Assembly: GCA_964437445.1 (NCBI GenBank)
Contig: CAYTGR010000001.1
Span: 62,001-126,000, forward strand
Direction: 5' to 3'
From: CAYTGR01 sp964437445
GTDB lineage: Bacteria; Chloroflexota; Anaerolineae; B4-G1; SLSP01
DNA length: 64,000 nt
Position 1 is the first letter of the stretch; each line of letters starts with the position of its first letter. Below are positions 8,824 through 17,772 of the stretch, piece after piece. Below the pieces are notes generated by a model. That model was not told the DNA's origin, searched no databases, and saw nothing but the letters and a program-made list of their open reading frames with translations. The position numbers and the translations under genes were made by a program.

Positions 8824-10206
8824 ATGAGCAAAAACCGTTTACCCCGTCCCTCGTCCGGCCAACCGACTGCGGCATTGATCCGCTGGGGGTTGGTGCTGAT
8901 TTTTGTCATTGTCACCGTCACGGCTGGTGTGGTGACCTTCTTGCAGGTCCGGCAGCTGGTGGCGGCGTCAGAACTGCTCCCCACGTTCACTTTGGGTGAG
9001 GATGAGAAACCCGCCCCCGAAAATGTTATATATGAACCTGGACAGACCCTGCCGACCTGGAGTGGCACCGAGCGCATTACCATTTTGCTGCTCGGCATTG
9101 ACGAACGGGAAATTGAAGAGGGGCCGTGGCGGACCGACACGATGATGCTGTTGACGTTGGACCCGGTGACGATGCTGCCGGGCATCCTTTCCATCCCGCG
9201 CGATCTGTGGGTTTCCATCCCGGGCAATGGCGAGGACCGCATCAACACGGCACATTTCTGGGGCGATGTCTACGATTATCCCGGCGGCGGCCCGGCGCTG
9301 GCAGTAGAGACGGTGGAATACAACCTGGGCGTGCCGGTGGATTATTACGTCCGGGTCAATTTCAAGGGGTTCGTGAAACTGGTGGATGAGATCGGCGGCA
9401 TTGACATTAACGTCAAAGAGACCATTGACGATCCCGAATACCCGGATTACAACAACGGTTACGATCCGCTCTACATTGAGGCTGGCCAGCATCACTTTGA
9501 CGGGGAACTGGCGCTGAAATATGCCCGTACCCGCCATTCCAGTGCCGGCGATTTCGGCCGTGCGGACCGTCAGCAGGAAGTCATGCTCGCCATTTTCAAT
9601 AAAGTGAGCGACCCGGCCAACTTTTCCCGGCTGGTGACGCGGGCCCCCGAGCTCTTCAAAACCTTAGAAAATTCGGTTCAGACCAACCTGACGTTGGAAC
9701 AGATCATCGCGTTAGCCAACTTGGCCCGGACGGTGGATCGCTCCAAGATTCGCTTTGGGATCATTGACCAGACCTGCACCCAGTTTGCCACCACCCCTGA
9801 GGGCTGGCAAATCCTGATCCCGTTGCGCGAACCGATGCGCAAGGTGCGCGATTACGTCTTTGGCCTGACCGGGACGGACGACCGGTCGGCGTCGGTGGCG
9901 GAAGAGTCGGCCACGATCTCCGTGCTCAACGGCACCACCACGGAAGGGCTGGCCGGCGCGACGGCCCAACACCTCCAGGCCCACGGGTTGCCGGTGGCGC
10001 TCTACGCCAACGCCGATCGCCAGGATTATCTCAACAGTTTGGTGATCCTCAACCGCGATAAATCGGCCACTGCCGCCGAGATCATCGAGCTACTGGGATT
10101 GCCACAATCAGCGCTGGTCCATGGCGATAACCCCACTGCCGAGTACGACATCGTTATCATCCTGGGCGCTGATTACAGCCAGGGGGCGATGCTGCCCTCC
10201 AACTAA
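8824..10206 (+). CDS. LytR-CpsA-Psr (LCP) family cell-wall polymer ligase, copy 2
   Basis: 460 residues from ATG 8824 (MSKNRLPRP), the same length as copy 1 and alignable throughout: membrane helix (about 20-42), LCP domain (RTDTMMLLTLDP, LSIPRDLWV, INTAH, YYVRVNFKGF, ALKYARTRH, RADRQQE) and LytR_C domain beginning ISVLNGTTTEGLA. It differs in the linker between the domains, which is shorter and lacks the Thr/Pro stretch of copy 1. A tandem duplication is the simplest origin; the divergence suggests an old one and perhaps different acceptor or polymer preference. An open frame back to 8749 exists but overlaps copy 1 and lacks family similarity. Confidence 0.95.
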   Translation: MSKNRLPRPSSGQPTAALIRWGLVLIFVIVTVTAGVVTFLQVRQLVAASELLPTFTLGEDEKPAPENVIYEPGQTLPTWSGTERITILLLGIDEREIEEGPWRTDTMMLLTLDPVTMLPGILSIPRDLWVSIPGNGEDRINTAHFWGDVYDYPGGGPALAVETVEYNLGVPVDYYVRVNFKGFVKLVDEIGGIDINVKETIDDPEYPDYNNGYDPLYIEAGQHHFDGELALKYARTRHSSAGDFGRADRQQEVMLAIFNKVSDPANFSRLVTRAPELFKTLENSVQTNLTLEQIIALANLARTVDRSKIRFGIIDQTCTQFATTPEGWQILIPLREPMRKVRDYVFGLTGTDDRSASVAEESATISVLNGTTTEGLAGATAQHLQAHGLPVALYANADRQDYLNSLVILNRDKSATAAEIIELLGLPQSALVHGDNPTAEYDIVIILGADYSQGAMLPSN

Positions 10207-10248
10207 GTGTCTCAGGAACTGGTTGAGGGAGCGTGGCTACAAAGATAA

Positions 10249-10345
10249 TCGGTGAGCAGTTCGTAGAGAATAGGGCGCAGGCATCCTCAACACGATGTCC
10301 TGCTCACCGCTTACTATTCACTGCTCACCATTCACGGCTCACATG
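10249..10345. repeat. Intergenic inverted and simple-word repeat before hisS
   Basis: The 173-bp spacer between LCP copy 2 and hisS holds a perfect 10-bp inverted pair, cggtgagcag (10250-10259) and ctgctcaccg (10300-10309), then a run of related words (ttactattca, ctgctcacca, ttcacggctca). No convincing promoter or terminator was identified. Confidence 0.55.
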
Positions 10346-10379
10346 CTCGTGCTTTTAACCCAGAATTGAGGCAACCGAT

Positions 10380-11642
10380 ATGACTCGCTTTACCCGTCCC
10401 ACCGGAACCCAGGATATTCTGCCGGAAGATCAACCGTATTGGGAGCATTTCATCGCTCACGTCACGGCCCTGGCCCGCCGCTACGGCTTTGAGCGGCTGG
10501 ATATCCCGATTTTTGAGGCGACCTCGCTCTTTGCGCGCGGGGTGGGCGAGGGCACCGACATTGTGGACAAGGAAATGTACTCCTTCAAAGACAAGGGGGG
10601 CGACGATTTAACCTTGCGCCCCGAGTTTACGGCCGGCGTGATCCGGGCCTACCTTGAGCATGGGATGCACGCGCTGAGCCAGCCGGTCAAGCTCTACTCC
10701 ATCGGGCCGGCTTTCCGCTATGAACGCCCGCAGGCCGGCCGCTTCCGCCAGCTGCACCAGTTCAATGCCGAGGTGATCGGCATCGCCGACCCCCTGGCCG
10801 ACCTGGAGATCATGCTGCTGGCCTGGGATATTTACGACGGCCTGGGGTTCCAGCACCTGTCGTTCCAGTTGAACTCCACCGGCTGCCCGCAATGCCGGCC
10901 CGGTTACGTCCAGATTCTCAAGGACTACTACCTGGCGCACTACGAGGCGATTTGCGAGGATTGCCGCCACCGGCTGGAGCGCAACCCGTTACGGGTGCTG
11001 GATTGTAAGTCAGAGCGCTGCCAACCCATCATTGCGGCGGCGCCCAAGATCGGTGATCACCTCTGCGCCGATTGCGCGACGCACTTCACCACGCTGCGCG
11101 GCTACCTGGATGACCTGGGCCGGCCTTACACCATCAACCACCGGTTGGTGCGCGGGCTGGATTACTACACCAAGACCGTCTTCGAGGCCTGGGCCGAGGG
11201 GATCGGTGCGCAGGCGGCGGTCTGTGGCGGCGGGCGCTATGACGGGCTGGCCGAGTTGTTGGGCGGCCCGGCGACGCCGTCGGTCGGCTTTGCCGCCGGG
11301 ATGGAGCGCGCTGTGTTGCTGATGAAGGCGCAGGGCAAAACTGTTCCGCCGGTCCTGCCGCCGCCGGTGTTTATTGCTTACCTGGGGTCGGTAGCCCGGC
11401 AGGCGGCGGTGCGGTTGCTGGTGCAGGTGCGGCAGGCCGGCCTGGGCGCCCAAATGGCGATGGGGGGGAGCCTCAAGGCCCAGCTGCGGCAGGCCGATAA
11501 GCGCGGAGCCCGGTTTGTTCTCATCTTAGGGGAAGACGAACTGGCGCGCGGCGAGGTGACCCTGCGCGACCTGGCGGCCGGCACCCAGGTCGCGGTGGCG
11601 CTCGCTGCTGTGGTGGAGCAGTTGCAGCAGCGGCTGGCCTGA
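10380..11642 (+). CDS. hisS: Histidyl-tRNA synthetase
   Basis: 420 residues, usual family length. It charges tRNA-His with histidine in the cytoplasm. Class II motifs are seen in order: TGTQDILP at the N-terminus, motif 2 region LTLRPEFTAG then GPAFRYERPQAGRFRQLHQ, the HisA signatures LVRGLDYYTKTVFE and GGGRYDGL, motif 3 PSVGFAAGMER, and a C-terminal anticodon-binding domain (about 325-420). Between motifs 2 and 3 is a Cys-rich insertion (CPQC, CEDC, CKSERC, CADC) of the kind found in many bacterial HisRS. Start ATG 10380. A restriction-modification pair follows only 15 nt downstream. Confidence 0.97.
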   Translation: MTRFTRPTGTQDILPEDQPYWEHFIAHVTALARRYGFERLDIPIFEATSLFARGVGEGTDIVDKEMYSFKDKGGDDLTLRPEFTAGVIRAYLEHGMHALSQPVKLYSIGPAFRYERPQAGRFRQLHQFNAEVIGIADPLADLEIMLLAWDIYDGLGFQHLSFQLNSTGCPQCRPGYVQILKDYYLAHYEAICEDCRHRLERNPLRVLDCKSERCQPIIAAAPKIGDHLCADCATHFTTLRGYLDDLGRPYTINHRLVRGLDYYTKTVFEAWAEGIGAQAAVCGGGRYDGLAELLGGPATPSVGFAAGMERAVLLMKAQGKTVPPVLPPPVFIAYLGSVARQAAVRLLVQVRQAGLGAQMAMGGSLKAQLRQADKRGARFVLILGEDELARGEVTLRDLAAGTQVAVALAAVVEQLQQRLA

Positions 11643-11657
11643 GGGGGAAGCTGGGCT

Positions 11658-12674
11658 ATGCCGTCGCAGCGCAAAGCTGGAGCGGGTGCTGAGGTGGGTG
11701 AACCTGCGGTGACGTATCAACGCGCCACTACGCTCCCCACCTTTTTCGGACAACCGCTGCTCAAAGGAGTTTACCATCCCTTAGACCCGGCGCGTGATCC
11801 AAGGGTACCGGTACTCTTTTATTCACATCCCAATGGTGAACTCTGGACCGGTGATGCCTACCTTTGGCTGTGTACTTTGGAAGCCGAATCGGTTGATCTG
11901 GTGTTTGCCGATCCCCCTTATAACTTGAAAAAGGCCGAATGGGATACTTTTGAATCGCAACAAACGTATGTCAAATGGTCTTTGCAATGGATTGAACAGG
12001 CGGCCCGCGTTCTCAAACCAACCGGAACCCTCTATATTTGTGGTTTTTCTGAAATCCTGGCTCACATCAAAGTGGCGGTGGATCAAGCGCGCTGGTTTAG
12101 CGGCTGCCGTTGGCTCATCTGGCATTATAAAAACAAAGCGAACCTGGGTTCTGACTGGGGGCGCTCTCATGAGAGCCTGCTGCATTTCCGCAAAAGCTCG
12201 CAGTTCACTTTTAACATAGATGATGTGCGCCAACCTTATGGGAACCATACCCTGAAATATCCTGAACATCCTCAAGCCCAAACCAGTCAATATGGGAAGG
12301 GCAAAGAAATGCCAGAGCGACGTTGGGTGCCCAATCCTAAAGGCGCTAAACCCCGCGATGTGCTGGAAATCCCTACCACCTGCAATGGGATGCATGAAAA
12401 GACCCCTCATCCTACCCAAAAGCCAGAAGAATTGTTGCGTAGAATCATTTTATCTTCTTCCAATGTTGGGGATTGGGTGATAGATCCATTTGTGGGTTCC
12501 GGCACTACGGTTGTGGCAGCCGAGCAATTGCAGCGGAAATGGCGTGGGTGTGATTTGTCTCTGGAATATTGCCAATGGGCGGCTGAACGCCTGGAACTGG
12601 TAGAAGCCTGGCCGATTGAGAAATGGATCCAGTATGATTTTGACAATGCTGAACGCAGGAAATCCATCCGATGA
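11658..12674 (+). CDS. Type II DNA methyltransferase, beta class (DPPY-type)
   Basis: 338 residues. The catalytic motif IV ADPPYNL (about residues 87-93) precedes the AdoMet-binding motif DPFVGSGTT (about 275-283), with the recognition region between them; this order defines the beta class. DPPY usually marks N6-adenine methylation, though N4-cytosine cannot be excluded. HPTQKPEELL before the AdoMet motif is also typical. Its stop overlaps the start of the next gene (ATGA), which encodes a probable restriction endonuclease, so this is the protective enzyme of an R-M pair. The DNA is visibly AT-richer than hisS and nadK on either side, suggesting acquisition. The first 30 residues are weakly conserved, so a later start is possible. 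Confidence 0.92.
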   Translation: MPSQRKAGAGAEVGEPAVTYQRATTLPTFFGQPLLKGVYHPLDPARDPRVPVLFYSHPNGELWTGDAYLWLCTLEAESVDLVFADPPYNLKKAEWDTFESQQTYVKWSLQWIEQAARVLKPTGTLYICGFSEILAHIKVAVDQARWFSGCRWLIWHYKNKANLGSDWGRSHESLLHFRKSSQFTFNIDDVRQPYGNHTLKYPEHPQAQTSQYGKGKEMPERRWVPNPKGAKPRDVLEIPTTCNGMHEKTPHPTQKPEELLRRIILSSSNVGDWVIDPFVGSGTTVVAAEQLQRKWRGCDLSLEYCQWAAERLELVEAWPIEKWIQYDFDNAERRKSIR

Positions 12675-13627
12675 GTGAGCTAACTCTCAGTGATTTGCAG
12701 GTAAGCGTTCAAGATACTACCGCTTTCCATTCTTTGGATGATTACTTGCGGATCGGAAGAGAATTCCTGGCTTTTTTGGCGAGGAGCCAACCTGTACGGA
12801 TTGTTTCTCCCTCTCATCCCAACTATATCTTTTACCAATATGAGCCTGCTTACGGCCACAAAATCACCCGGCCGCTCAATACCAACCTGTGGCTTGAAAC
12901 TGTACAGGCTCTCCAGGCTGCTTTTGATGACTTCAAGGCGCTTTTAGACGATCTCAAACAACGCCAGGAAGCCATGGTGGACTCTCCTGGCGTTCAAGCT
13001 CTGCTGACCTCAAAACTTCCAGACAAAGTTGTTTATACCATTCAACAATCAGTGGGTTGCATTGGCGACTCGTTTGAAAATGCCAATCAGTCCCGCAAAC
13101 GTATCGGGCAGCTTTTTGAAAACCTGGTTAAATTGATTATTCAGGCTGTGGGCATAGAATGCGAGCCGCGAACCATCACGCTGCCGATTCCTGGTTATCC
13201 CGGTTATGAGATGTCCTATGAACTGGATTTGGTTTTCTCACGGAGTAAAGTCATTCTTGCTGCTGAAACCAGCCAGCTTGATCCTCAAGAGGTGGTAGGC
13301 TCGGTAAAAACTACCAGCAAAGATCGCCTGGATAAGGTTTTCCTGGATAAATTTCTTCTCAGCCGTCTTCTGGGACGTACTGTACCGGTGGTCGCCATCT
13401 TTCTGCATGATGTTCAGCGAGCGCAGCGGGGCAACAGCATTTTTGGGATTAACTCCACTTTCAAAAGCCAACATTTTCTGGGATACACTGTGGCTTTGAA
13501 TAGCCTGGACGGGGTTTACTATGTGGACCCGCGACCGGAAATGCTGACGGATGCCCGCCTTAGTGAGCGAATTGGTGACTTTCAGCAGTTCCTGGTAAGA
13601 GATTTATGGTACCTGACGCGAGGTTGA
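12671..13627 (+). CDS. Probable type II restriction endonuclease
   Basis: 318 residues, starting within the methyltransferase stop (ATGA). I do not recognise the specificity. A C-terminal half with YELDLVF, AAETSQL and SVKTTSKDRLDK suggests a PD-(D/E)XK nuclease core; the Lys-Thr-Thr-x-Lys-Asp-Arg string is of a type seen in several type II enzymes. The N-terminal half is helical and charged, perhaps for DNA recognition. The tight coupling to a solitary methyltransferase and the lower GC content support a complete, horizontally acquired R-M unit. It ends 1 nt before the nadK start. Function is inferred mainly from context plus these motifs. Confidence 0.8.
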   Translation: MSELTLSDLQVSVQDTTAFHSLDDYLRIGREFLAFLARSQPVRIVSPSHPNYIFYQYEPAYGHKITRPLNTNLWLETVQALQAAFDDFKALLDDLKQRQEAMVDSPGVQALLTSKLPDKVVYTIQQSVGCIGDSFENANQSRKRIGQLFENLVKLIIQAVGIECEPRTITLPIPGYPGYEMSYELDLVFSRSKVILAAETSQLDPQEVVGSVKTTSKDRLDKVFLDKFLLSRLLGRTVPVVAIFLHDVQRAQRGNSIFGINSTFKSQHFLGYTVALNSLDGVYYVDPRPEMLTDARLSERIGDFQQFLVRDLWYLTRG

Positions 13628-13628
13628 C

Positions 13629-14480
13629 GTGTCTTTCCGAACCATCGGTCTGATCTTCAACCCTCGCCTGGCGACGGCGTTACCGCTGGCCCAGCAGATC
13701 ACCACGTGGCTATCCGCGCGCGGGGTTGCCAGCTGGCTCTGCTGCTCCGATCCGCAACCGACGGTACAGGCGGTCGCCGGGCCGGCTGAGCTGTTGGTGA
13801 CGCTGGGCGGTGACGGTACGATTTTGCGGGCGATGCACCTGGCTGCGCCGCTGCAAATCCCGGTTTTGGGGATCAACCTGGGCCGGGTGGGATTTCTGAC
13901 CGAGACGCAGCCGGAGACCTGGCAGGCGGTGCTGGCGCAGGTGTTGGACGGCGGGGGCTGGGTGGAAGAACGGACGTTGCTGCGGGCGACGCTGCAACGG
14001 GACGGCGCGGTGATCGGGCAGAGCGACGCGCTCAACGATGCGGTGCTCAGTCGCGGGGCGCTGGCGCGCACGGTGCGGCTGGAGACGTGGGTGGATGGTG
14101 CGCCGCTCACCCGTTACGTGGCCGATGGGCTGATTTTAGCCACGGCGACCGGCTCGACCGCGTATGCCTACGCCGTGGGCGGCCCGGTGCTCCCCCCCTG
14201 GCTGGATAACCTGCTGCTGGTCCCGGTCGCGCCCCATCTGACGCTGGATCGCCCGCTGGTGCTGGAAGCCAGCGCCGTAGTAGAGGTGATCGTTCACACC
14301 ACCTTGCCGGGCTTGCTGAGCGCCGATGGGCAGCTGACCGGTGAACTGCTGGATGGTGACCGGGTGCGGGTGGAGCGCAGCCCCTTAGCGGCGCGTTTCC
14401 TCCGGTTGCGCACCCGCGAGGATTTTTACCGGACGCTGGTGGAACGCCTGACGCCGCGCAACGAAGTGTTTCAGAAATAG
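13629..14480 (+). CDS. nadK: NAD kinase
   Basis: 283 residues; phosphorylates NAD to NADP using ATP or polyphosphate. Diagnostic motifs: LGGDGTILRA (GGDGT), LGINLGRVGFLTE, LNDAVLSRG, and ADGLILATATGSTAYAYAVGGP, followed by VPVAPHLTLDRPLV. Starts with GTG at 13629, 1 nt after the restriction gene stop, so it probably depends on upstream transcription. With hisS it forms an ordinary housekeeping run that the R-M pair interrupts. A hairpin repeat follows its stop. Confidence 0.96.
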   Translation: MSFRTIGLIFNPRLATALPLAQQITTWLSARGVASWLCCSDPQPTVQAVAGPAELLVTLGGDGTILRAMHLAAPLQIPVLGINLGRVGFLTETQPETWQAVLAQVLDGGGWVEERTLLRATLQRDGAVIGQSDALNDAVLSRGALARTVRLETWVDGAPLTRYVADGLILATATGSTAYAYAVGGPVLPPWLDNLLLVPVAPHLTLDRPLVLEASAVVEVIVHTTLPGLLSADGQLTGELLDGDRVRVERSPLAARFLRLRTREDFYRTLVERLTPRNEVFQK

Positions 14481-14530
14481 GGTGGTCGTGAGGCGCTTCA
14501 GCGCGTGGGAAGGCGCTCAAGCGCAGACTT
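14481..14530. repeat. Dispersed hairpin repeat, short copy
   Basis: Begins ggtggtcgtgaggcgcttcagcg directly after the nadK stop and continues with ggcgctcaagcgc and agactt. It shares the gt(a/g)gtc...ggcgctt(t/c)agcgc core of the copies at 55.3 and 56.4 kb but only two hairpin arms are recognisable. Confidence 0.5.
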
Positions 14531-14542
14531 AGGAGAGTATCT

Positions 14543-15067
14543 ATGAGCGAGCCGGTTGAAGATAGCCTCTATTGTTATCGCCATCCCAAAGTGGAGACCC
14601 AGATCCGCTGTTACCAGTGTGGCAACCCGATTTGCACCCGGTGCATGAAACGCACGCCGGTCGGCTATATCTGCCCGGATTGTGCGCAAGGGCGCAAGCA
14701 GCGGTTTGAGCAGGCCCGGACGGCGGATTACGTGGTGGCCGGCATCGTCTCCCTGGTGCTGGGGGGGATCGCGGGCTATATTTTGCCGCTGACCGGTTGG
14801 TTCACGATTTTTCTTTCGCCGTTAGCCGGTGGCCTGATCGCCGAGGCGGTCTGGCGGCTGGTGGGGCGGCGTTACGGCAGTGCGCTCTGGTGGCTCGTCG
14901 CCGGCGGGATTATCGTGGGGACGCTGCCGGCTCTGGCGCTCTACGCGCTGGGGGCCGCCATGAGCCTCCAGCAGGGCATCGGTTGGAGCCTCATGGGATT
15001 GCTCTGGCCGGTGGTGCATGGGGTGATGGCGGTCGGGGCGGCCTCGGCCCGCCTGCGTCTCCGGTGA
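14543..15067 (+). CDS. B-box-type zinc-finger membrane protein
   Basis: 174 residues. The N-terminus (about 8-45) is a small Cys/His zinc-binding module, CYRHP ... CYQCGNPICTRC ... CPDC, of the B-box type often seen at the N-terminus of bacterial membrane proteins. Then four hydrophobic helices (about 62-170), the second pair separated by GRRYGS. The start ATG is preceded by AGGAG 7 nt upstream. No enzymatic motif; a role in protein interaction at the membrane is only a guess. It lies between nadK and a glycosyltransferase in the same direction. Confidence 0.8.
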   Translation: MSEPVEDSLYCYRHPKVETQIRCYQCGNPICTRCMKRTPVGYICPDCAQGRKQRFEQARTADYVVAGIVSLVLGGIAGYILPLTGWFTIFLSPLAGGLIAEAVWRLVGRRYGSALWWLVAGGIIVGTLPALALYALGAAMSLQQGIGWSLMGLLWPVVHGVMAVGAASARLRLR

Positions 15068-15080
15068 GGGGCCGCTTGCC

Positions 15081-16286
15081 ATGCGCCTTTTGCTGCTGAC
15101 CCCCCAGGTCCCCTATCCTCCCCGGCAGGGGACGGCGCTGCGCAACTGGGGCTTGTTGCGCGGCTTGGCACTGCACCACGCGGTCACCTTGCTCTCGTTC
15201 GCGGCCCCGGATCAGCCGTTGGAGCCGCCCGCACCGTTGGCGGAGCTGGTGGAATGGGTCGTGCTGGTGCCGCAGCCCACGCGCACGCTCAAATCTCGCC
15301 TGATGAACATGATGGCCTCGCCGCGCCCGGACCTCATCCTGCGCCTGGAATCCCCGGCCTTCCGGCAGGAACTCCGCAACCTGTTGGCGGGGGGCGCGTG
15401 GGATTGGGTGGTGGTGGAGGGGATTGAGTTGACCGGCTACCTGGACCTGGTCTGGTCGCTGCCAGCACGGCCACGGGTGGTGTTTGACGATCACAACTGC
15501 GAGTACCTGCTGCAACAGCGTGCTTTCCTGACCGACGTGCGCCGGCCGGCGCGCTGGATCGCAGCCGGCTACTCGTTCATCCAATGGCAACGGCTGCGGC
15601 GTCACGAGGCGACCATCTGCCGCCGGGCCGAGCTGGTGATCGCCGTCTCGGAGGCCGACGCGGTGGCCTTGCGCCGGATCGCGCCGGGGGTAACGCCGCT
15701 GGTCATCCCCAACGGGATCCACGTGGCGGAGTATGCCGGCTTTGCCGGGCGGGCCCCGCTGCAGCAGCCGGCTTTCGTCTTCACCGGCACGCTGGATTTC
15801 CGGCCCAACGTGGATGGGCTGCTCTGGTTTGCGCAGGAAGTCTGGCCGCACATCCAGGCGGCGCTGCCGGAGGCCCATTTTTACGTGGTGGGGCGGCGGC
15901 CGCACGCCCGTTTAGCGCCGCTGGCGCAGCAGCCGGGCATTGTCCTCACCGGGGCCGTGCCCGATACGCGCCCCTACATCGGCGCAGCGGCGGTCTATGT
16001 GGTCCCGCTGCTGGTGGGAGGCGGCACCCGGCTCAAGCTGCTGGAAGCGATGGCGATGGGGCGGGCCATCGTCTCCACGCCGCTGGGGGCGGAGGGGTTC
16101 CCGGCGGTGGAGCAGGCCGTCACGCTGGCGGCGGAACCGGAGGCGTTCGCCGCGGCCTGCGTCCGTTTAGCGCAGGAGGAGGGGACGCGGGCGGCGTGGG
16201 GCGCGCGGGCGCAGGCGTATGTGCAGGCGTATGATTGGGAACGGTTGTGGCCGGGGTTGGTCGCAAGGCTGAATTGTTCTCCTTGA
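15081..16286 (+). CDS. Glycosyltransferase, GT4 family (GT-B fold)
   Basis: 401 residues. N-terminal acceptor half starts MRLLLLTPQVPYPPRQGTALRN, resembling the TIGR03087-like exopolysaccharide GT4 group; FDDHNCEYLLQQRA is in the middle. The donor-binding half has VIPNGI, FTGTLDFRPNVDGLLWF and the closing GGGTRLKLLEAMAMGRAIVST with the conserved Glu. It probably transfers a hexose from a nucleotide sugar onto a glycolipid or polymer. Last gene of the plus-strand run; the convergent minus-strand gene ends only 4 nt away. Confidence 0.9.
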   Translation: MRLLLLTPQVPYPPRQGTALRNWGLLRGLALHHAVTLLSFAAPDQPLEPPAPLAELVEWVVLVPQPTRTLKSRLMNMMASPRPDLILRLESPAFRQELRNLLAGGAWDWVVVEGIELTGYLDLVWSLPARPRVVFDDHNCEYLLQQRAFLTDVRRPARWIAAGYSFIQWQRLRRHEATICRRAELVIAVSEADAVALRRIAPGVTPLVIPNGIHVAEYAGFAGRAPLQQPAFVFTGTLDFRPNVDGLLWFAQEVWPHIQAALPEAHFYVVGRRPHARLAPLAQQPGIVLTGAVPDTRPYIGAAAVYVVPLLVGGGTRLKLLEAMAMGRAIVSTPLGAEGFPAVEQAVTLAAEPEAFAAACVRLAQEEGTRAAWGARAQAYVQAYDWERLWPGLVARLNCSP

Positions 16287-16290
16287 CACA

Positions 16291-17772
16291 CTACCGCTTC
16301 CGCAGCACCAGCGGCAAATAGGTTTGATGGGTCGCCACCAAAACGGTGATCATGAGTTCGTTATTGGATTTCGTCGCTTCAACAATGTCGTTTTGAGGAT
16401 CCACTACCACCCGCACCTGATGTGCCCCTGGGGTGACATTCGTCCACGTTACAGAAACAGTCCCCGTCGCAGCGCAACCTTTCAAAGGCGCGCTCAGAAT
16501 CTGAACAGCACCAATGGGATTTCCGCCAGCGTCCAGGAATTTGACCTGGATCGGTTGGGTTACTGCCACATTACCCACATTGGAGATCTCAGCCAGGAGC
16601 GTTAGCGTTACCGGCTCTGCCGGGGAGAATGGGACGGCATTCTGGGTAAGCGCCACGGCTGCTAAATCTATAGCCGGCGTAATGGCAGCGGTATAAGCGC
16701 TGAAGTAGGGTGCCATTTCCGGAGCCCCCGTGTTGGCGTTGAAAAGATAGCCTCCATAGCGCATATCATCCAGGCTATACCAGAGCCAGCGTTGGACTAA
16801 GCGGTTCTCATCGGCGGGATAGCCTATCGTAGCGTCGCTGGCATTCAGTAGAAAATTGAAAGTGCCGGTCATAAACTGTGCAGCGCGCTCTTTGGTCCAA
16901 CCGACATAAGTGTGCGGCATGAGCGTTCCATATTCGGTGATCAACAAGGGGGTGTTGCGGTAGCCCCGGTCACGCATCCAGCGGCGGAATTGGATGATCC
17001 GTTCCTGGAAGATCGTGAGGCTATCGGTATCCTGAATGTCATACAGCATCCCTTCTGAAGCGGAGATACCTGGTGGGATTTCAGCACCCCAACAGCTGTC
17101 GGGATGAGCGGCGCAACTGGCTTCGCGCAGGATAAACGTGTGGATACTCCAGCCATCGGTGGGCAGTGGAGATTGATACGATGCCGCGTAATGGGTCAAA
17201 ACCCGGTCCAGATATTGCATCCGTAAGGGGGTGGGTTGTACAATGCCCCCAACGGCCACTTGGGCTGTGGGATCGTGGGCCTTGATGAAGAAATAGGCAT
17301 CATGATAGGCTTGAGCATAGGCTTCAGGTGAAACATTATCCTGGTAGATGCAGTCGGGTTCGTTGCCAATCAGCCACCAGCTGCCTGGATTAGCAGCGAT
17401 GATGGTTGCTAATGTATTACCACTGGGGAAGTAGCTGGTGCCTTGAACGTTCACCAGTTGCATAAATTCCACCCCGCCGGACTGACTGGGAGTCAGGACC
17501 GCGTTCCAATTGAGATACCAGCCCAGATTCAGTGGTGTGACATCATAGGTGGTCAGAGGCTTGGTCGTGCCTACCCCAAAACGGCAATTGGGGTAGGGGG
17601 TGGCATGGGAGGAGGGTAGAAGGGGAGGACTTGAAGGTGCGGCAAGGCTTGCAAGAGTTGAGTGGCCTGACAGACTCAGCAGGAATAACCAGCCGAGCGC
17701 GCCCAGCAAGGCTCCCGCCAGTCGTCTCCAACGAGAGAGCAATGATGAAATGGGATAGGGTTGTCGTTTCAT
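16291..17772 (-). CDS. Secreted clan GH-A glycosidase-like protein with CARDB domain and YLPLVLR tail
   Basis: 493 residues. A signal peptide or membrane helix (about 18-42) is followed by a Ser/Pro-rich linker encoded by simple repeats, then a TIM-barrel-like domain (about 60-370). It carries the paired acids of clan GH-A hydrolases: Glu138 in IGNEPD (acid/base) and Glu280 in LLITEYG (nucleophile). A CARDB-type beta domain (about 378-480; SNVGNVAVTQPIQV, NDIVEATKSNNEL) and the extreme C-terminus YLPLVLRKR follow. Closest in style to GH128/Asl1-like proteins; substrate unknown. Its start overlaps the stop of the upstream gene (ATGA), another GH-A-like secreted protein. It may trim or bind the cell's own glycans, or act on external polysaccharide. 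Confidence 0.82.
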   Translation of the reverse strand: MKRQPYPISSLLSRWRRLAGALLGALGWLFLLSLSGHSTLASLAAPSSPPLLPSSHATPYPNCRFGVGTTKPLTTYDVTPLNLGWYLNWNAVLTPSQSGGVEFMQLVNVQGTSYFPSGNTLATIIAANPGSWWLIGNEPDCIYQDNVSPEAYAQAYHDAYFFIKAHDPTAQVAVGGIVQPTPLRMQYLDRVLTHYAASYQSPLPTDGWSIHTFILREASCAAHPDSCWGAEIPPGISASEGMLYDIQDTDSLTIFQERIIQFRRWMRDRGYRNTPLLITEYGTLMPHTYVGWTKERAAQFMTGTFNFLLNASDATIGYPADENRLVQRWLWYSLDDMRYGGYLFNANTGAPEMAPYFSAYTAAITPAIDLAAVALTQNAVPFSPAEPVTLTLLAEISNVGNVAVTQPIQVKFLDAGGNPIGAVQILSAPLKGCAATGTVSVTWTNVTPGAHQVRVVVDPQNDIVEATKSNNELMITVLVATHQTYLPLVLRKR

